Origin: Synaphobranchus kaupii
Taxonomy: Eukaryota > Chordata > Actinopteri > Anguilliformes > Synaphobranchidae
Direction: 5' to 3'
NCBI GenBank assembly: GCA_029718625.1
Contig: CM056389.1
Location: forward strand, 7,460,980-7,524,979
Length of the DNA: 64,000 nt
Below the pieces are notes generated by a model. The model saw nothing but the letters and a program-made list of their open reading frames with translations, was not told the DNA's origin and searched no databases. The position numbers and the translations under genes were made by a program. This document shows positions 11,961 through 25,841 of this stretch, piece by piece (position 1 is the stretch's first letter; each line of letters begins with the position of its first letter).

Positions 11961-13878
11961 TTTTCAAATAAAACAGTTCGCGCAATCCACGGGCACACGC
12001 ACCACCCTCTCTTTCACACCCAAATGCCTTCGAGTAGTTATTTGATGAAAGGGCGTGGTCAACACGCGGGAGAGTAAGTGCTAAATCAGGTGTTTGTATG
12101 TACATACATAGCTATGGTAGGCTATACAAACTGCTATAAAATAAGTAGCCGACTTGAATTATAAAGGTAACACAATTTGATTATATAGTGCAGCCTATCC
12201 TTCACGGATACACCCGATTCTTTGATACTAGCAACAGGACATGACACCCTTCAAAATATAATCAGCATCTGAAAGCTGCTTAGTGTAGCCTATATGTACA
12301 TGCTTACACGTTTATAGAGTTTAATGTATCGAATAGACAACATGCAGGTGTTCAAAGAATCGACCTATTTTCTTTCATCTATGTCAGTATAAACCCACAC
12401 CTAGACCTTTAAAAGGTGTGCAGTCGACACAAGTGAAAAGTATTAAAGCCTAAACGAATTAAAGCGCATATGCTAAACCTAAAAAACAAAACATGATTTG
12501 CATTGGGAATAACTTGGGAAAACAAGTAATAAAGAAGAGGGGAGGACCCCGAGCTGCCTGCCCGAAGGTCCCGCGACAGAAACGGCTCTCTTCCAAGGAG
12601 CTCGTGGAGCGGGATATAGAATTGTATATCCGGCCGGTATACATGTATATCATTGCACCCATATGCCATGATCTTAGGCTGTATCTCGGTAAAATGTTTC
12701 CATTTCCAAATTATGAGGAAAACAGGGGTGTGGGGAACAGTTAGCATTCACACGTGCGCCGGGAAAACGAGAGAATCTCCGACTTCGAGTCAGTTTATAA
12801 TAGGCGCGCGAGACACAATTGCATCAGTCTGCTGCGCTAAAATAAAAAACCGAGCCGCTTCCAGAAAACTTACTAAATTGCACAGGCCTCCGAAACATTC
12901 AGTACGATTCTTTAAATAAACGATATAACGAATTCTTCGAATCCCACAGTCAAAAACTGGAATTCCAGAACTGACTCGTCTTCTAAATTGTGTTATCGCA
13001 TAGCCTAATTGTTTTGGTAACACTTCAAAGGAGCACCGACAACAATCGCCCGTGTTTGAGTATTTTGACTTCCAAGCAGTGTCATGTCAGTGAATAATAA
13101 TTATACAGTAGCTTAACTAAATACAAAAATAAATTAACATAAAACTAAGTACATTTGAGTGTTTTCAATCAAATTGGCTTGTGAAATTGTGATATGTCTC
13201 ATGCAGTCATTCAAGGGGATCAGGGCATATTTATATTTCTGTTGAGGAAGGGAGGGACAACATAACACCGTAATTTAAGAACTTCCAGTGCCGCAGAGAT
13301 TGAGAGGCAGAGAGTCATTGTGACGTATGTTAAATTTTTCACCGTATCCTAAATCTTTTATAATGCTCTTACCCCAATATAAAATGGTTGCAGATTTGTT
13401 CTACATCTGAATGAAACAAAATTTGAATACACTGCCACAATATCAGCTTTCATGAATTTAATCAAAATCTTTATTTGTTTTCTCCAGTACCAAACAAATA
13501 CAATAGGGGATGAAGTATAATTAAATGAACACACGTCTGCTTCCTGTTCTGAAAATGGACAGTTTTTTGTTGTGGTTTCCTTTCATGTCCAGGAGCAGGT
13601 AGTTTGAAAAAGTCGAGTGTGCCACCTTGTGGTCATTCATTGTAGTGCATGTAAATCACAAAAAGGTGAATACAGAATTTCAGTACAGTGCTGAGAGGGA
13701 AATTTCATGAACCAAATTTAAATGGGTGGAGCAACCAAGTGCTGTCAAGTTGTTTGAAGAATCAGACATTGATATGTACAGGAACAAGTTGCATTATATC
13801 TTAAGATCAGTGAGCCAATTCTAAAATGTAGTTCCACACGTTCTGGGGTTTTATGAAGCTTCACCTTTGCATCTGTAG
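11961..13878. other. Intergenic, nothing recognised
   Basis: AT-rich unique sequence. The ORFs of 60-115 codons here show no family resemblance and lie on both strands in overlapping positions, as expected by chance. Confidence 0.5.
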
Positions 13879-13913
13879 AATAATAATAATAATAATAATA
13901 ATATAATAATAAT
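13879..13913. repeat. (AAT)n microsatellite
   Basis: About 11 AAT units with one interruption. Confidence 0.95.
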
Positions 13914-14125
13914 CAGAATGAAACACAGCCATGGGACAGTGAAAAGCCACATAGATCAAATTATATTTTGTTTGCCAACTTTAAACCATCCCCACACATA
14001 TTTAGCCGGGTACTTATCAAAGTATTAGTTTCATGACTTAAAATCCCCAGAATTTCTGCTGTACCAGTAGTGGCAAGTGGACAGCAAAGAAAATGTGCAT
14101 TTACATTTTTTTAAAGTTATATTTT

Positions 14126-14183
14126 TAGGGCTTTTTTCAGCTTTATTGGACAGCACAGTGTAGAGAAACAGAAAGAATGGCAG

Positions 14184-14244
<61 letters not shown>

Positions 14245-14350
14245 CAGAGACATGTGACATGGGTCATATGGTCGGATTCGAACTGCCAATATCGTGGTTC
14301 GCAATGAGCATGCAGATAGTGCGCTATAGGCTACGCCACCAAGACACCCT
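14126..14350 (-). mobile_element. tRNA-derived SINE (minus strand) with internal (GA)n
   Basis: On the minus strand the head at 14350 starts GGGTGTCTTGGTGGCGTAG. It carries an A-box-like TAGCCTATAGC and a B-box-like AGTTCGAATCC (14284-14274), then a CT-rich tract (plus strand (GA)n at about 14188-14239) and a tail with CAATAAAGCTGAAAAAAG. This is the usual head-body-tail plan of a fish SINE transcribed by RNA polymerase III. The B-box has one mismatch to the consensus GGTTCGANTCC, and tRNA folding is degraded, so it is an old copy and not a functional tRNA. Confidence 0.75.
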
Positions 14351-14768
14351 GTACATTTACATTTAATAAATCTTTATGGCTCTGGACTTGGTGTTTTTTT
14401 TGTGTGTGATTAGCAAACTCACCATTTTAAGTAGATTCAAATACCAATAGCTGATACCCCACTTATGTACGTCAGAATTACTGTTTGCTTTACACTAAAT
14501 GTAGTTTAACAAAGGGACTGATTTCACTGATATTGCTCAAACTTTATTTTGTCATATCTTTTTTTTGTCTTATCTTTTTTGTCATAACTAACTCTTCTTT
14601 TACCAGTGATGTCTCGGTCCAGTGAAGCGAAATCAGTCGATGACATAATTGCGTTAATCATACACAAGCAGAAGGGTGCGCTGTGTTAAACATCAGCAGA
14701 ACACAGTTTGTCTTCAAGTTCAAGCAGCCCCTCCAGGAGCTGAGACTGGAGAGAGAGAGCAAGAGTAT
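14351..14768. other. Intergenic, nothing recognised
   Basis: AT-rich unique sequence between the SINE and the GTGA array. No gene or repeat could be supported. Confidence 0.5.
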
Positions 14769-15066
14769 GTGAGTGAGTGAGTTAGTTAGTTAGTGAGTGA
14801 GTTAGTGTGTAAGTTAGTGAGTGAGTGAGTGTGTCAGTGAGTGAGTGGGTGAATGAGTGAGTGAGTGAGTGAATGAGTGAGTGAGTCAGTGAGTGATTGA
14901 GTGAGTGTGTGAGTGACTGGGTGAGTGAGTGAGTGAGTGAGTGAGTGAGTTAGTGGGTGGGTGAGTGAGTGTGTGAGTGTGAGTGAGTGGGTGAGTGGGT
15001 GAGCGGGTGAGTGAGTGAGTGTGTGAGTGAGTGAGTGAGTGTGTGGGTGAGTGAGTGGGTGAGTGA

Positions 15067-15111
<45 letters not shown>

Positions 15112-15398
15112 TGAGTGACTGAGTGAGTGACTGAGTGACTGAGTGACTGAGTGAGTGAGTGAGTGTGTGCGTGAGTGACTGGGTGAGTGAGTGAGTGAGT
15201 GAGTGACTGAGTGAGTGAGTTACTGAGTGAGTGAGTGAGTGAGTGAGTGAGTGAGTCACTGAGTGAGTGAGTGAGTGAGTGAGTGTGTGTGTGTGTGTGT
15301 GAGTGAGTGACTGGGTGAGTGAGTGAGTGAGTGAGTGACTGAGTGAGTGACTGACTGACTGACTGACTGATTGACTGAGTGAGTGAGTGAGTGAGTGA

Positions 15399-15445
<47 letters not shown>

Positions 15446-15838
15446 TGACTGAGTGAGTGACTGAGTGAGTGAGTGAGTGTGTGAGTGAGTGACTGGGTGA
15501 GTGAGTGAGTGAGTGACTGAGTGAGTGAGTTACTGAGTGAGTGAGTGAGTGAGTGAGTGACTGAGTGAGTGAGTGAGTGAGTGTGTGTGTGTGTGTGAGT
15601 GAGTGACTGGGTGAGTGAGTGAGTGAGTGAGTGAGTGAGTGACTGATTGAGTGAGTGAGTGAGTGTGTGTGTGTGTGTGTGTGTGTGAGTGAGTGAGTGA
15701 CTGGGTGAGTGAGTGAGTGAGTGAGTGAGTGAGTGACTGAGTGAGTGAGTGAGTGTGTGAGTGAGTGAGTGAGTGTGTGAGTGACTGGGTGAGTGAGTGA
15801 GTGTGTGAGTGAGTGACTGAGTGAGTGACTGAGTGAGT
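14769..15838. repeat. (GTGA)n / GTGT compound array, ~1.07 kb
   Basis: A long tetranucleotide array based on GTGA with GTGT, GACT and GGGT variants, arranged in higher-order blocks: (GTGA)n, then GTGACTGGGTGA, then (GTGA)n, then (GT)n. On the plus strand it is a field of GTGAGT words. The reverse strand gives a 323-codon Ser/Leu/Thr/His frame that is only the repeat. A purine-rich GAGA tract follows to about 15985. Confidence 0.97.
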
Positions 15839-16309
15839 ACAAGAAATAGAAAGGCACACAGTGTGGAGAGAGGGGGGGGAGACAAGAGAGTCAGGAAAGA
15901 GGGGGTGAGAGAGAGAGGAATAAGGTTTGTGTGTGAGAGAAAGAGACAGAAAGTGACAGAGGAAGAGGAGAGAGAGAGAGAAAGTGTAAAATGAACCATC
16001 GCTTCAGTTCATTGACATGTTCATTGAAATGTTCCCCTAGGGAACAGAAGGATTCCAATGGCCAATTCATCACCTAACATCTGACAGGTAGAACATGCTG
16101 AAACAGTTACTACTAAAACTGTACAATCAAGAACCCCCACCCCCAAAAAGACACATGAGTAATGGATCCTCCGACACTGCAGGGGGCACCCTCACCATGG
16201 AGGAACGATTACGTCATTTATGAGACTGAGCTGATCCAAAGGCCTGCTGGGAGCTGGGAGCTAAACAGAGCTAAACAGAGAGATGGTGTCAGTTGTACAG
16301 TGAAAATGT

Positions 16310-16515
16310 AATGGGCCACACAGACACAAAACACTGAGACCACAGACAGACACAAAACACTGAGACCACAGGCAGACACAAAACACTGAGACCACAGACA
16401 GACACAAAACACTGAGACCACAGGCAGACACAAAACACTGAGACCACAGACAGACACAAAACACTGAGACCACAGACAGACACAAAACACTGAGACCACA
16501 GACAGACACAAAACA
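16310..16515. repeat. 26-bp minisatellite
   Basis: About eight copies of a unit that joins ACACTGAGACCACAG with RCAGACACAAA, where R alternates between A and G among copies. The minus-strand frames FCVCLWSQC are repeat translations. No gene is seen in 15840-16309 or 16516-17329. Confidence 0.95.
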
Positions 16516-17328
16516 AAAAAATGTCGAGTTAGGCCAGAATCACAATGGTGCTGTTCAGGTTTCTCTCTCATTAGATTTGGAGCCCAGACAGCCAGATATT
16601 GAGAGATCTCAGTACACTCTCCCATTCCAACCTGGAGACAGCGATGGGCAGTGCTGCAGCGATGGGCAGTGCTGGCAGTATCAGCTTAGACACTGGTCAG
16701 ATTCTCGCAGGGTGGAGAGCTATAAGCATGCAAAGGCATTTATTAACAGGTTATAGCACAGGTACAAGCTTCCATTATTAAAAGCTTATTGCACAGGTAT
16801 ACATGTGGCCATTCCCTTATTAAGAGCTTATAGAGCACTTGGCAACTCCCGTATAGTGCAGGTATAAACTTGTTAATTTGCTTGAGTCAGGGGTAATTGG
16901 TGTAATAACAAGGTTGAAACAGGCGGAGCCCAACAGGTTTCCCACCCCTGTAATAAAGGGAAGGGATGTGGGTGAGGGCGCGGCAGGGCGGGGCGGGGCA
17001 GGGAAGTGGGCCACCAGGACCAGACACTGTGTGTGTGTGTATGGGACTTTACACTCTGTTAGAGAGGACCAGAGACTCTCACCTGAGCCTATCACTGTAT
17101 CACACAGCCCACAGGAACGCCATCACTACACCATAAATATAATAATATTATTATTATTACAGTTAGTGGATGTGGCATTATAGCTTATGTTGTTACATAT
17201 TCATCATTTACACAGATGGTCACATCTTGAAGCAGTTACATAAACTTATACTTGCAGTGAAAAGTTGCATAAGTTACATAATCTTTAGTGATGTAACTAT
17301 CTGTACTGCACATAAACACAGGCCCAAG

Positions 17329-17466
17329 GTCCTTAAACAGGCCTGGAGTTCTTAAAACAGGCTGGGGGTTCTAAAAAAGGCCTGGTGTTCTTAAAACAGG
17401 CTGGGGGTTCTTAAACAGGCCTGAGGTCCATAAAAGGCACGGGTTTTTAAAACAGGCCTAGGGTTC
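17329..17466. repeat. Short degenerate repeat (AAACAGGCCTGGRGTTCTT)
   Basis: Six or seven imperfect copies of a roughly 20-bp word. The following 17467-18804 has no recognised gene; it contains a short duplicated GGGGGGATTGAGGCCTGTC at about 18257-18312. Confidence 0.8.
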
Positions 17467-18804
17467 TGTCCTGAGTCACATGGTTGAGGTCTCAGAATGG
17501 TCACCATGGCTGCACCTAGGTGTGGGTGGCCTGCAGAGCGTGGAGACTCTTAACCAGGGCATAGATGTTTAGGACAGCCTCCTCACTAAAGGGGGGTTTA
17601 TGGGGGCTCAGTAAGCAGAACCTGAGGGGGCGAGTGGGTGTATTGCAGTAATAGGATGAGGGCCTACCCTATCACAACCTATCATGGAGATTTCCAGATA
17701 AAAATGGAGACATTATAAACTGCAAAAGTGTAAATGTGTTAAAAGTGCACAATTAAAAAAAAAAAAAGCTTTATTTCTTATTCTTTTTTTGTAAGCATGT
17801 GTGGGTATCCTTCTTTGCCTTGCCATTCATATTTTGGCTAAGGCACCGGTTTTTATATCATAAGACAAAGGTGTAGACCTTTCCTGAAGTGAAACACATA
17901 TGGAGATCCAGTATATTGCTATTGTTGATTTGTCTTTTTTGTGTGACAACAGATCGCTGTTCTGATGAATATATAAATATATCACACTTTCCATCTCAGG
18001 ATCTAGGATCTTACCTTTTACAGGTAAGTGGCTGAAAAGCCTAATGAGTACCCCCCACCTGGGAGGCACACAGCAGCCATTTTGCCCCGGAGCGCTCACC
18101 ACACAGAGAGGTGGAGAGTGAGAGAATTACTGAGGCAATTAAACTGGGTGATGATTGGCTGGTCAGATAAAGACAGTCAGACGGGGAATTTGGCCGGAAG
18201 GCCAGGGACACTGCGATAAGTCAATCAAGGGATGTTTTTATTGACCAGAGCCCAGCGGGGGGGATTGAGGCCTGTCTGCAGCGGGGGGGATTGAGGCCTG
18301 TCTGCAGCGGGGGCAGGGGAGAGAGGCGAGGTCACCTGGACTCCAGATTTGAGGCAGAAGCAGTGTGATCTTCTGTAGCTTATATTTCTCCAGATCTTTG
18401 TATATTTCGCCTGGTCTTCTGTGGGTGTGCAGAGGGGGTGAAGAGCTTGTTCATTTGTGACGGCCAGATTTGGCCCGAATACACAACTGAAATATTTAAA
18501 CTCTTGCAATGCTGGTAAAATTTGAAAACACGGAGGATCTCTGAGAATTTTCAACAAAACAGTGTGACTCACCCAAATGTACCACTGTCCTATAAAATAA
18601 GAACTTTGGGCTGAATATTGGAGAAAAGTGTAATCAGTAATTTGTCAGTAATATTATCAGTATTCTGCAGGAATTGTACTGGTGTCTAAAGGTATAGGAT
18701 GAAGTGTTTGACCTCAGTCCACTTAGCACCTTGGAAGAAAGCAGTAGTTATTTAGTGACCATATTAGCGGCTAGCAGTTAATTAGTAACTGTGTTAGTAC
18801 AGTG

Positions 18805-19525
18805 TCTGCACTCTACAGGTTTACCTCCAGCCCTGGAGGGCCGCAGTGTCTGCAGGTTTAACTCCAGTCTTGGAGTGCCACAGTGTCTGCAGGTTTAACT
18901 CCAGTCCTGGAGGGCCACAGTGTCTGCAGGTTTAACTCCAGTCCTGGAGGGTCACAGTGTCTGCAGTTTTAACTCCAGTCCTGGAGGGCCACAGTGTCTG
19001 CAGGTTTAACTCCAGTCCTGGAGGGCCGCAGTGTCTGCAGGTTTAACTCCAGTCCTGGAGGGGGCGCTGTGTCTGCAGGTTTAACTCCAGTCCTGGAGGG
19101 CCACAGTGTCTGCAGGTTTAACTCCAGTCCTGGAGGGCTGCAGTGTCTGCAGGTTTAACTCCAGTCCTGGAGGGCCACAGTGCCTGTAGGTTTAACTCCA
19201 GTCCTGGAGGGGGGTGCTGTGTCTGCAGGTTTAACTCCAGTCCTGGAGGGCTGCAGTGTCTGCAGGTTTAACTCCAGTCCTGGAGGGCCACAATGCCTGC
19301 AGGTTTAACTCCAGTCCTGGAGGGCCACAGTGCCTGTAGGTTTAACTCCAGTCCTGGAGGGGGTGCTGTGTCTGCAGGTTTAACTCCAGTCCTGGAGGGC
19401 TGCAGTGTCTGCAGGTTTAACTCCAGTCCTGGAGGGCCACAATGTCTGCAGGTTTAACTCCAGTCCTGGAGGGCCGCAGTGCCTGCAGGTTTAACTCCAG
19501 TCCTGGAGGGGGCGCTGTGTCTGTA
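18805..19525. repeat. 37-bp minisatellite (CTGCAGGTTTAACTCCAGTC type)
   Basis: About 19 copies of a 37-bp unit of CAGTGTCTGCAGGTTTAACTC followed by CAGTCCTGGAGGGCCA. Variant units with GGGGGCGCTGTG recur periodically, showing higher-order duplication. The unit resembles a widespread fish dispersed repeat with the words TCCAGTCCTGGAGGGCC, so the array probably arose by tandem expansion of part of such an element. Confidence 0.93.
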
Positions 19526-19895
19526 AGTTTCTGTGCTTTCTCTTCAACCAATAACCAATTAAGGCTTTGGTAACAAGGTGCGGAAGCTTAAATTCAACAA
19601 TTGAGTACTGAAACACTGAAAAACCAGCAGACACTGCAGCCATCAATGCAATGAGCAGAATTAGATGTTTGGTTCATTCCAATGACAAGCTCTGGCTAGC
19701 AGTACAGCTGGCTTGTGCAATACACAGGGGGGAGAGGGTTGGTCTTCAGACAGGGAACTAAAACAGCACAGTATCAGATGATCACTCATTTTCCTCACCT
19801 GTGTGTGATGAAGACTTGGAGGAGCTCTGGACGCAGGCAGGCCAAGTGTGGGTGGGGTCTGGTTCCCTGAATCTCCTCAATCTTGTATCTGCACA

Positions 19896-19910
19896 AACAC
19901 ACACACGCAT

Positions 19911-19971
<61 letters not shown>

Positions 19972-19995
19972 TACACACTCACATACACACACACA

Positions 19996-20039
<44 letters not shown>

Positions 20040-20045
20040 TACATA
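19896..20045. repeat. (AC)n compound microsatellite
   Basis: Two (AC)n runs separated by GCATACACACTCACATAC-like interruptions. No gene is seen in the flanks 19526-19895 and 20046-20745. Confidence 0.97.
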
Positions 20046-20743
20046 GCCACAGATCCGATTACACAGTGAAAAACTGCTGCTAGCCGTTGGTCGTGACTGT
20101 TTAGTTTGGGCAGCCTGCATTGTAATTAAGTAGCCACTGAAACTATTATGTACGTAAAACTTATTGGCTCAAGTCTCCTTTATGTGACTCTGCTTTGTGT
20201 CTATTCCAAGCCGGGCTCTATTCCACCAAACACTCATGTGACTTACACCGAAGTTTGCATTCCAAGTTCAAGGGAATTACAACTTTTATTCTGCCGCTCA
20301 CAGAAATCAGGATTTTGGGCCGGCCACTCTTCTCCGCTCACAGAAATGGTCGATTTGGGGCCAAGGACTACATGCACCGGTGAACTCTGATGGAGGCTGA
20401 AATGCTGGGCTAAGCAGCACTGTTCTTATTGTGGTCAGCAGGCAGGGTTTCAAAGCCGCTCTCAGGTTCCCTGCTCTCAGTAGCACTTGGGGGGGGGGGG
20501 GGGTGAAACGTGAGGATGCAATCCGGAGGGTCACACTGGATGACATCCTTGGTTGATTCTCTGTGATTCTCAGGGGCCGCGTCCGAATCAGCACACTTGC
20601 CTACTATTGAGTATGCCAGTTGAGGATACTTAAAAAAAAAAAAAGCTGTTAAGTATGTGACAATTCAAAAAATTGAGTTACATTTCCCAGAGAATAATAC
20701 CCAATCTGGCCTCTGGAAGGGGGGCGGATCATCAGGAGAACAT

Positions 20744-20745
<2 letters not shown>

Positions 20746-20789
<44 letters not shown>

Positions 20790-20836
20790 CATAGATAGAT
20801 AAACAGATGGATAGATAGATAGATAGATAGATAGAT
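20746..20836. repeat. (TGAT)n and (GATA)n microsatellites
   Basis: About eleven ATTG units followed, after a short transition, by about eight GATA units with one GACA-like interruption. Confidence 0.95.
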
Positions 20837-21059
20837 CGTCCAGTACAATGTTGAATTTTACAAATACAACGACTTAACTTTCTCATTGACCATTTAGTTA
20901 ATTGTGCAAAATGACAATATCGCTTCAAATACAACAACAGGGCATGCTTGGTATCAATACCACAAGGGGAAAGTTGCAATAAGATGAACAAAGTGACCAT
21001 ATTGCAATGGTAAATGGTTTTTTATCCTTTTCCCAGGTGGGGTGTTCCACCCACTCATG

Positions 21060-21465
21060 TTTAGGACCATCCGGCACATTACCCACAACCCCCAGGGGAG
21101 TTATTATCCATCATTCACTGGCACATGTGACCATCATTACCCATCATACCCTAGTGGTATCAGAGATTACCCATAATCTCCCAGAGGACCAACCACACAG
21201 GGAACCATTTTCCATAATCCCGCAGTGTTTCATCATACTGACAGATATTACCCATAATCCCCCAGGGGACGTGTAAAACAGAGATCCATTACATTACCCA
21301 TAATCCCTCATGAGACCTGCAACACAGAAACCAGATGCCGATAGTCAACTGGGGAACCCCACATCAAAGAGAACCATTACCCATAATCCTCTAGAGGCCC
21401 CAAAACACATCCATAATCACGAAGACCACCTAGAACATAAACAGTCATTACCCATGATCCGTCAG
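21060..21465. repeat. Degenerate minisatellite (CATTACCCATAATCCCC type)
   Basis: About ten dispersed-to-tandem copies of ATTACCCATAATCC with spacers of 20-60 bp such as CCAGGGGACC. The copies are strongly diverged, so the array is old. The following 21466-22617 contains no recognised gene. Confidence 0.7.
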
Positions 21466-23922
21466 CTCATATTCTTGCCTGGGGCCACGCCTGTAGTGGC
21501 CCTCCATAGTGTGCGGCCCTGGCCACGAGGGTACAAGGGTCCCAGCAGGGTCCACTCTACGCTCCCGGGCAGGGGAGGGGGCGGGGCGGGGCGGGTGTGG
21601 TTCTGCAGCTGGTGGTATAATCCCCTACAAGGGATTAATATCATATATTATGTTATATTTTATTGGAGTACACAGACACCCAGCCTGCGCTGATATTACT
21701 GAATAAAACACACATATTCCACACGTAGTGATAGAAACACAGTTCATAGGCGCTGGAATAGTGGACGGCCTGCTGGAATGTAAGCTCCACCCACCTGCAA
21801 GTCCAGAACTTTCAGACGGTAACTCTATCCACAGCTCCAGCGGGCGTGGCCAGCCATTCACTCCACCCAGGGGGCGTGGCCTCTCCGACCACGCCCGGAG
21901 GCACTAGGGATGAAGGGCAGGGTGCTGGGGTCATGAAAAATGTAACTACATAATAACAGGGAGGATCACAGCCTGTCTCCTCCCGGCTCCAACCGCTACT
22001 GCAAAGAGTCAAGACCAAGCTTTATAAGCAGTAAGAACAGAATGCTCTCTGTTCTGTCTCTCTCTGTTTTCTCTATTTCTCTTTCTGTTTTCTCTCTCTT
22101 TCCCTTTTTCATGACAGGAAGAGGGTCCCAAACATGCATCCAACTCACTTAAAGCATTAGTTAGTCACCGGGCGGCAGTTTGCATTGGAAGTCTACAGAG
22201 CGTTCCAGAACCCTTGAAAGCCTCAGTTCTGGAACTAAAATTCTAGAACCAGATCTCTGGTGGTTCTGGCAATTAAAAGGTGTTGAGTGAATACTGTGAA
22301 TTTCTGGGAGTTTGGGACAATGGAAGATAGGAAGTAAGAATATTTTAGCCATTTTCATGAGATTAGTAGTGGAAAGCATAGATAGGGCTCCACTTCAGAT
22401 GTGGACCTATGGCATCTGTATAATGGCAGGGAATGACTGTAGACTACAATGATCTGGTAGAACTTTATTGATTTGAACGGTCTTTACTGAATAGGAAGCT
22501 GCTCAGGCTCATGTAGCATTGCAGAAGGGAAATCATTACATCATGATTTGAGGGTCTTTTCCCAATACTAGTACTAGGTCTTCAAAAGCAGTTGTAGTTT
22601 TTGTTTGAATTGGAATTTGGCTGTGTGTGTGTGTGTGTAAGAGCGTGTGTGTATATGCATGTGTGTATGAGTGTGCGTGTGTATGAGTGTGAGTATATGT
22701 GTGTATATGAGTGTGTGTGTGTGTGTGTGTGTGTATGAGCGTGTGTGTATATGTATGTGTGTATGAGTGTGCATGTGTATGAGTGTGAGTATATGTGTGT
22801 ATATGAGTGTGCGTGTGTATGAGTGTGAGTATATGCGTGTATATAAGTGTGCGTGTGTATGAGTGTGAGTATATGCGTGTGTATGAGTGTGAGTATGTGT
22901 GTACGAGTGTGAGTATATGCGTGTGTATGAGTGTGAGTATATGTGTGTATATGCGTGTGCGTGTGTATGAGTGTGAGTATATGCGTGTGTATGAGTGTGA
23001 GTATATGTGTGTATATAAGTGTGCGTGTGTATGAGTGTGAGTATATGCGTGTATATGCGTGTGCATGTGTATGAGTGTGAGTATATGCGTGTATATGAGT
23101 GTGAGTATATGTGTGTATATGCGTGTGCGTGTGTATGAGTGTGAGTATATGCGTGTGTATGAGTGTGAGTATATGTGTGTATATAAGTGTGCGTGTGTAT
23201 GAGTGTGAGTATATACGTGTGTATGAGTGTGAGTATATGTGTGTATATAACTGTGCGTGTGTATGAGTGTGAGTATATGGGTGTGTATGAGTGTGAGGAT
23301 ATATGTGTATATAAGTGTGCGTGTGTATGAGTGTGAGTATATGCGTGTGTATGAGTGTGAGTATATGTGTGTATATAAGTGTGCGTGTGTATGAGTGTGA
23401 GTATATGTGTGTATATAAGTGTGCATGTGTATGAGTGTGAGTATATGCGTGTGTATGAGTGTGAGTATATGTGTGTATATAAGTGTGCGTGTGTATGAGT
23501 GTGAATATATGCGTGTGTATGAGTGTGAGTATATGTGTATATAAGTGTGCGTGTGTATGAGTGTGAGTATATGTGTGTATATAAGTGTGCGTGTATGAGT
23601 GTGAGTATATGTGTGTGTATGAGTGTGAGTATATGTGTGTATATAAGTGTGAGTATATGTGTGTGTATGAGTGTGAGTATATGGGTGTGTATGAGTGTGA
23701 GTATATGGGTGTGTATGAGTGTAAGTATATGGGTGTGTATGAGTGTGAGTATATGTGTGTGTATGAGTGTGAGTATATGGGTGTGTATGAGTGAGTATAT
23801 GTGTGTATATAAGTGTGCGTGTGTATGAGTGTGAGTATATGCGTGTGTATGAGTGTGAGTATATGTGTGTATATAAGTGTGAGTATATGTGTGTGTATGA
23901 GTGTGAGTATATGGGTGTATAT

Positions 23923-24080
23923 GAGTCGAGGCCACGCCCACTTCCTGTCACGTGCTTGCCGAGGCTGTACACTGCACACTGAGTCTGTTGCTGTGCTGTT
24001 ATTTTAATAAACCTCTGCTGACTCCACACTGCCTCTGGTCTCTTTTTATAGGGTCTCCCTTCTCCTGGGGGATCCTACCA
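23923..24080 (+). repeat. 158-bp spacer, copy 1
   Basis: A unique-sequence block between the inverted satellite arms. It contains GGCCACGCCCACTTCCTG, CACGTG (23949-23954), AATAAA (24006-24011), CTCTTTTTATAGGGTC, and ends GGGGGATCCTACCA. The AATAAA and the upstream TATATGAG resemble an LTR-like polyadenylation/promoter unit, but no terminal TG...CA or priming site could be established. Confidence 0.85.
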
Positions 24081-25683
24081 CTCATACACACCCATATACT
24101 CACACTCATACACACCCATATACTCACACTCATACACACCCATATACTCACACTCATACACACCCATATACTCACACTCATACACACACATATACTCACA
24201 CTCATACACACCCATATACTCACACTCATACACACGCATATACTCACACTCATACACACGCACACTTATATACACACATATACTCACACTCATACACACC
24301 CATATACTCACACTCATACACACACATATACTCACACTCATACACACCCATATACTTACACTCATACACACCCATATACTCACACTCATACACACCCATA
24401 TACTCACACTCATACACACCCATATACTCACACTCATACACACACATATACTCACACTCATACACACCCATATTCTCACACTCATACACACGCATATACT
24501 CACACTCATACACACGCATATACTCACACTCATACACACCCATATACTCACACTCATACACACCCATATACTCACTCATACACACGCACACTTATATACA
24601 CACATATACTCACACTCATACACACGCACACTTATATACACACATATACTCACACTCATACACACGCATATACTCACACTCATACACACGCACACTTATA
24701 TACACACATATACTCACACTCATACACACGCACACTTATATACACACATATACTCACACTCATACACACGCACACTTATATACACACATATACTCACACT
24801 CATACACACGCATATACTCACACTCATACACACGCACACTTATATACACACATATACTCACACTCATACACACGCACACTTATATACACACATATACTCA
24901 CTCATACACACGCACACTTATATACACACATATACTCACACTCATACACACGTACACTTATATACACACATATACTCACACTCATACACACGCACACTTA
25001 TATACACATATACTCACACTCATACACACGCACTTATATACACACATATACTCACACTCATACACACGCACACTTATATACACACATATACTCACACTCA
25101 TACACACGCACACTTATATACACACATATACTCACACTCATACACACGCATATACTCGCACTCATATGTGTGTATATAAGTGTGCATGTGTATGAGTGTG
25201 AGTATATGCGTGTGTATGAGTGTGAGTATATGTGTGTATATAAGTGTGCGTGTGTATGAGTGTGAATATATGCGTGTGTATGAGTGTGAGTATATGTGTA
25301 TATAAGTGTGCGTGTGTATGAGTGTGAGTATATGTGTGTATATAAGTGTGCGTGTATGAGTGTGAGTATATGTGTGTGTATGAGTGTGAGTATATGTGTG
25401 TATATAAGTGTGAGTATATGTGTGTGTATGAGTGTGAGTATATGGGTGTGTATGAGTGTGAGTATATGGGTGTGTATGAGTGTAAGTATATGGGTGTGTA
25501 TGAGTGTGAGTATATGTGTGTGTATGAGTGTGAGTATATGGGTGTGTATGAGTGAGTATATGTGTGTATATAAGTGTGCGTGTGTATGAGTGTGAGTATA
25601 TGCGTGTGTATGAGTGTGAGTATATGTGTGTATATAAGTGTGAGTATATGTGTGTGTATGAGTGTGAGTATATGGGTGTATAT

Positions 25684-25841
25684 GAGTCGAGGCCACGCCC
25701 ACTTCCTGTCACGTGCTTGCCGAGGCTGTACACTGCACACTGAGTCTGTTGCTGTGCTGTTATTTTAATAAACCTCTGCTGACTCCACACTGCCTCTGGT
25801 CTCTTTTTATAGGGTCTCCCTTCTCCTGGGGGATCCTACCA
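25684..25841 (+). repeat. 158-bp spacer, copy 2
   Basis: Identical by eye to copy 1 and displaced by 1761 bp together with its flanks, so it was duplicated with the surrounding array and not inserted independently. Confidence 0.85.

Noticed and set aside
12409..13023. Several overlapping 60-112 codon frames on both strands
   Set aside because: No family resemblance, no splice context, and mutual overlap as expected by chance in unique sequence.
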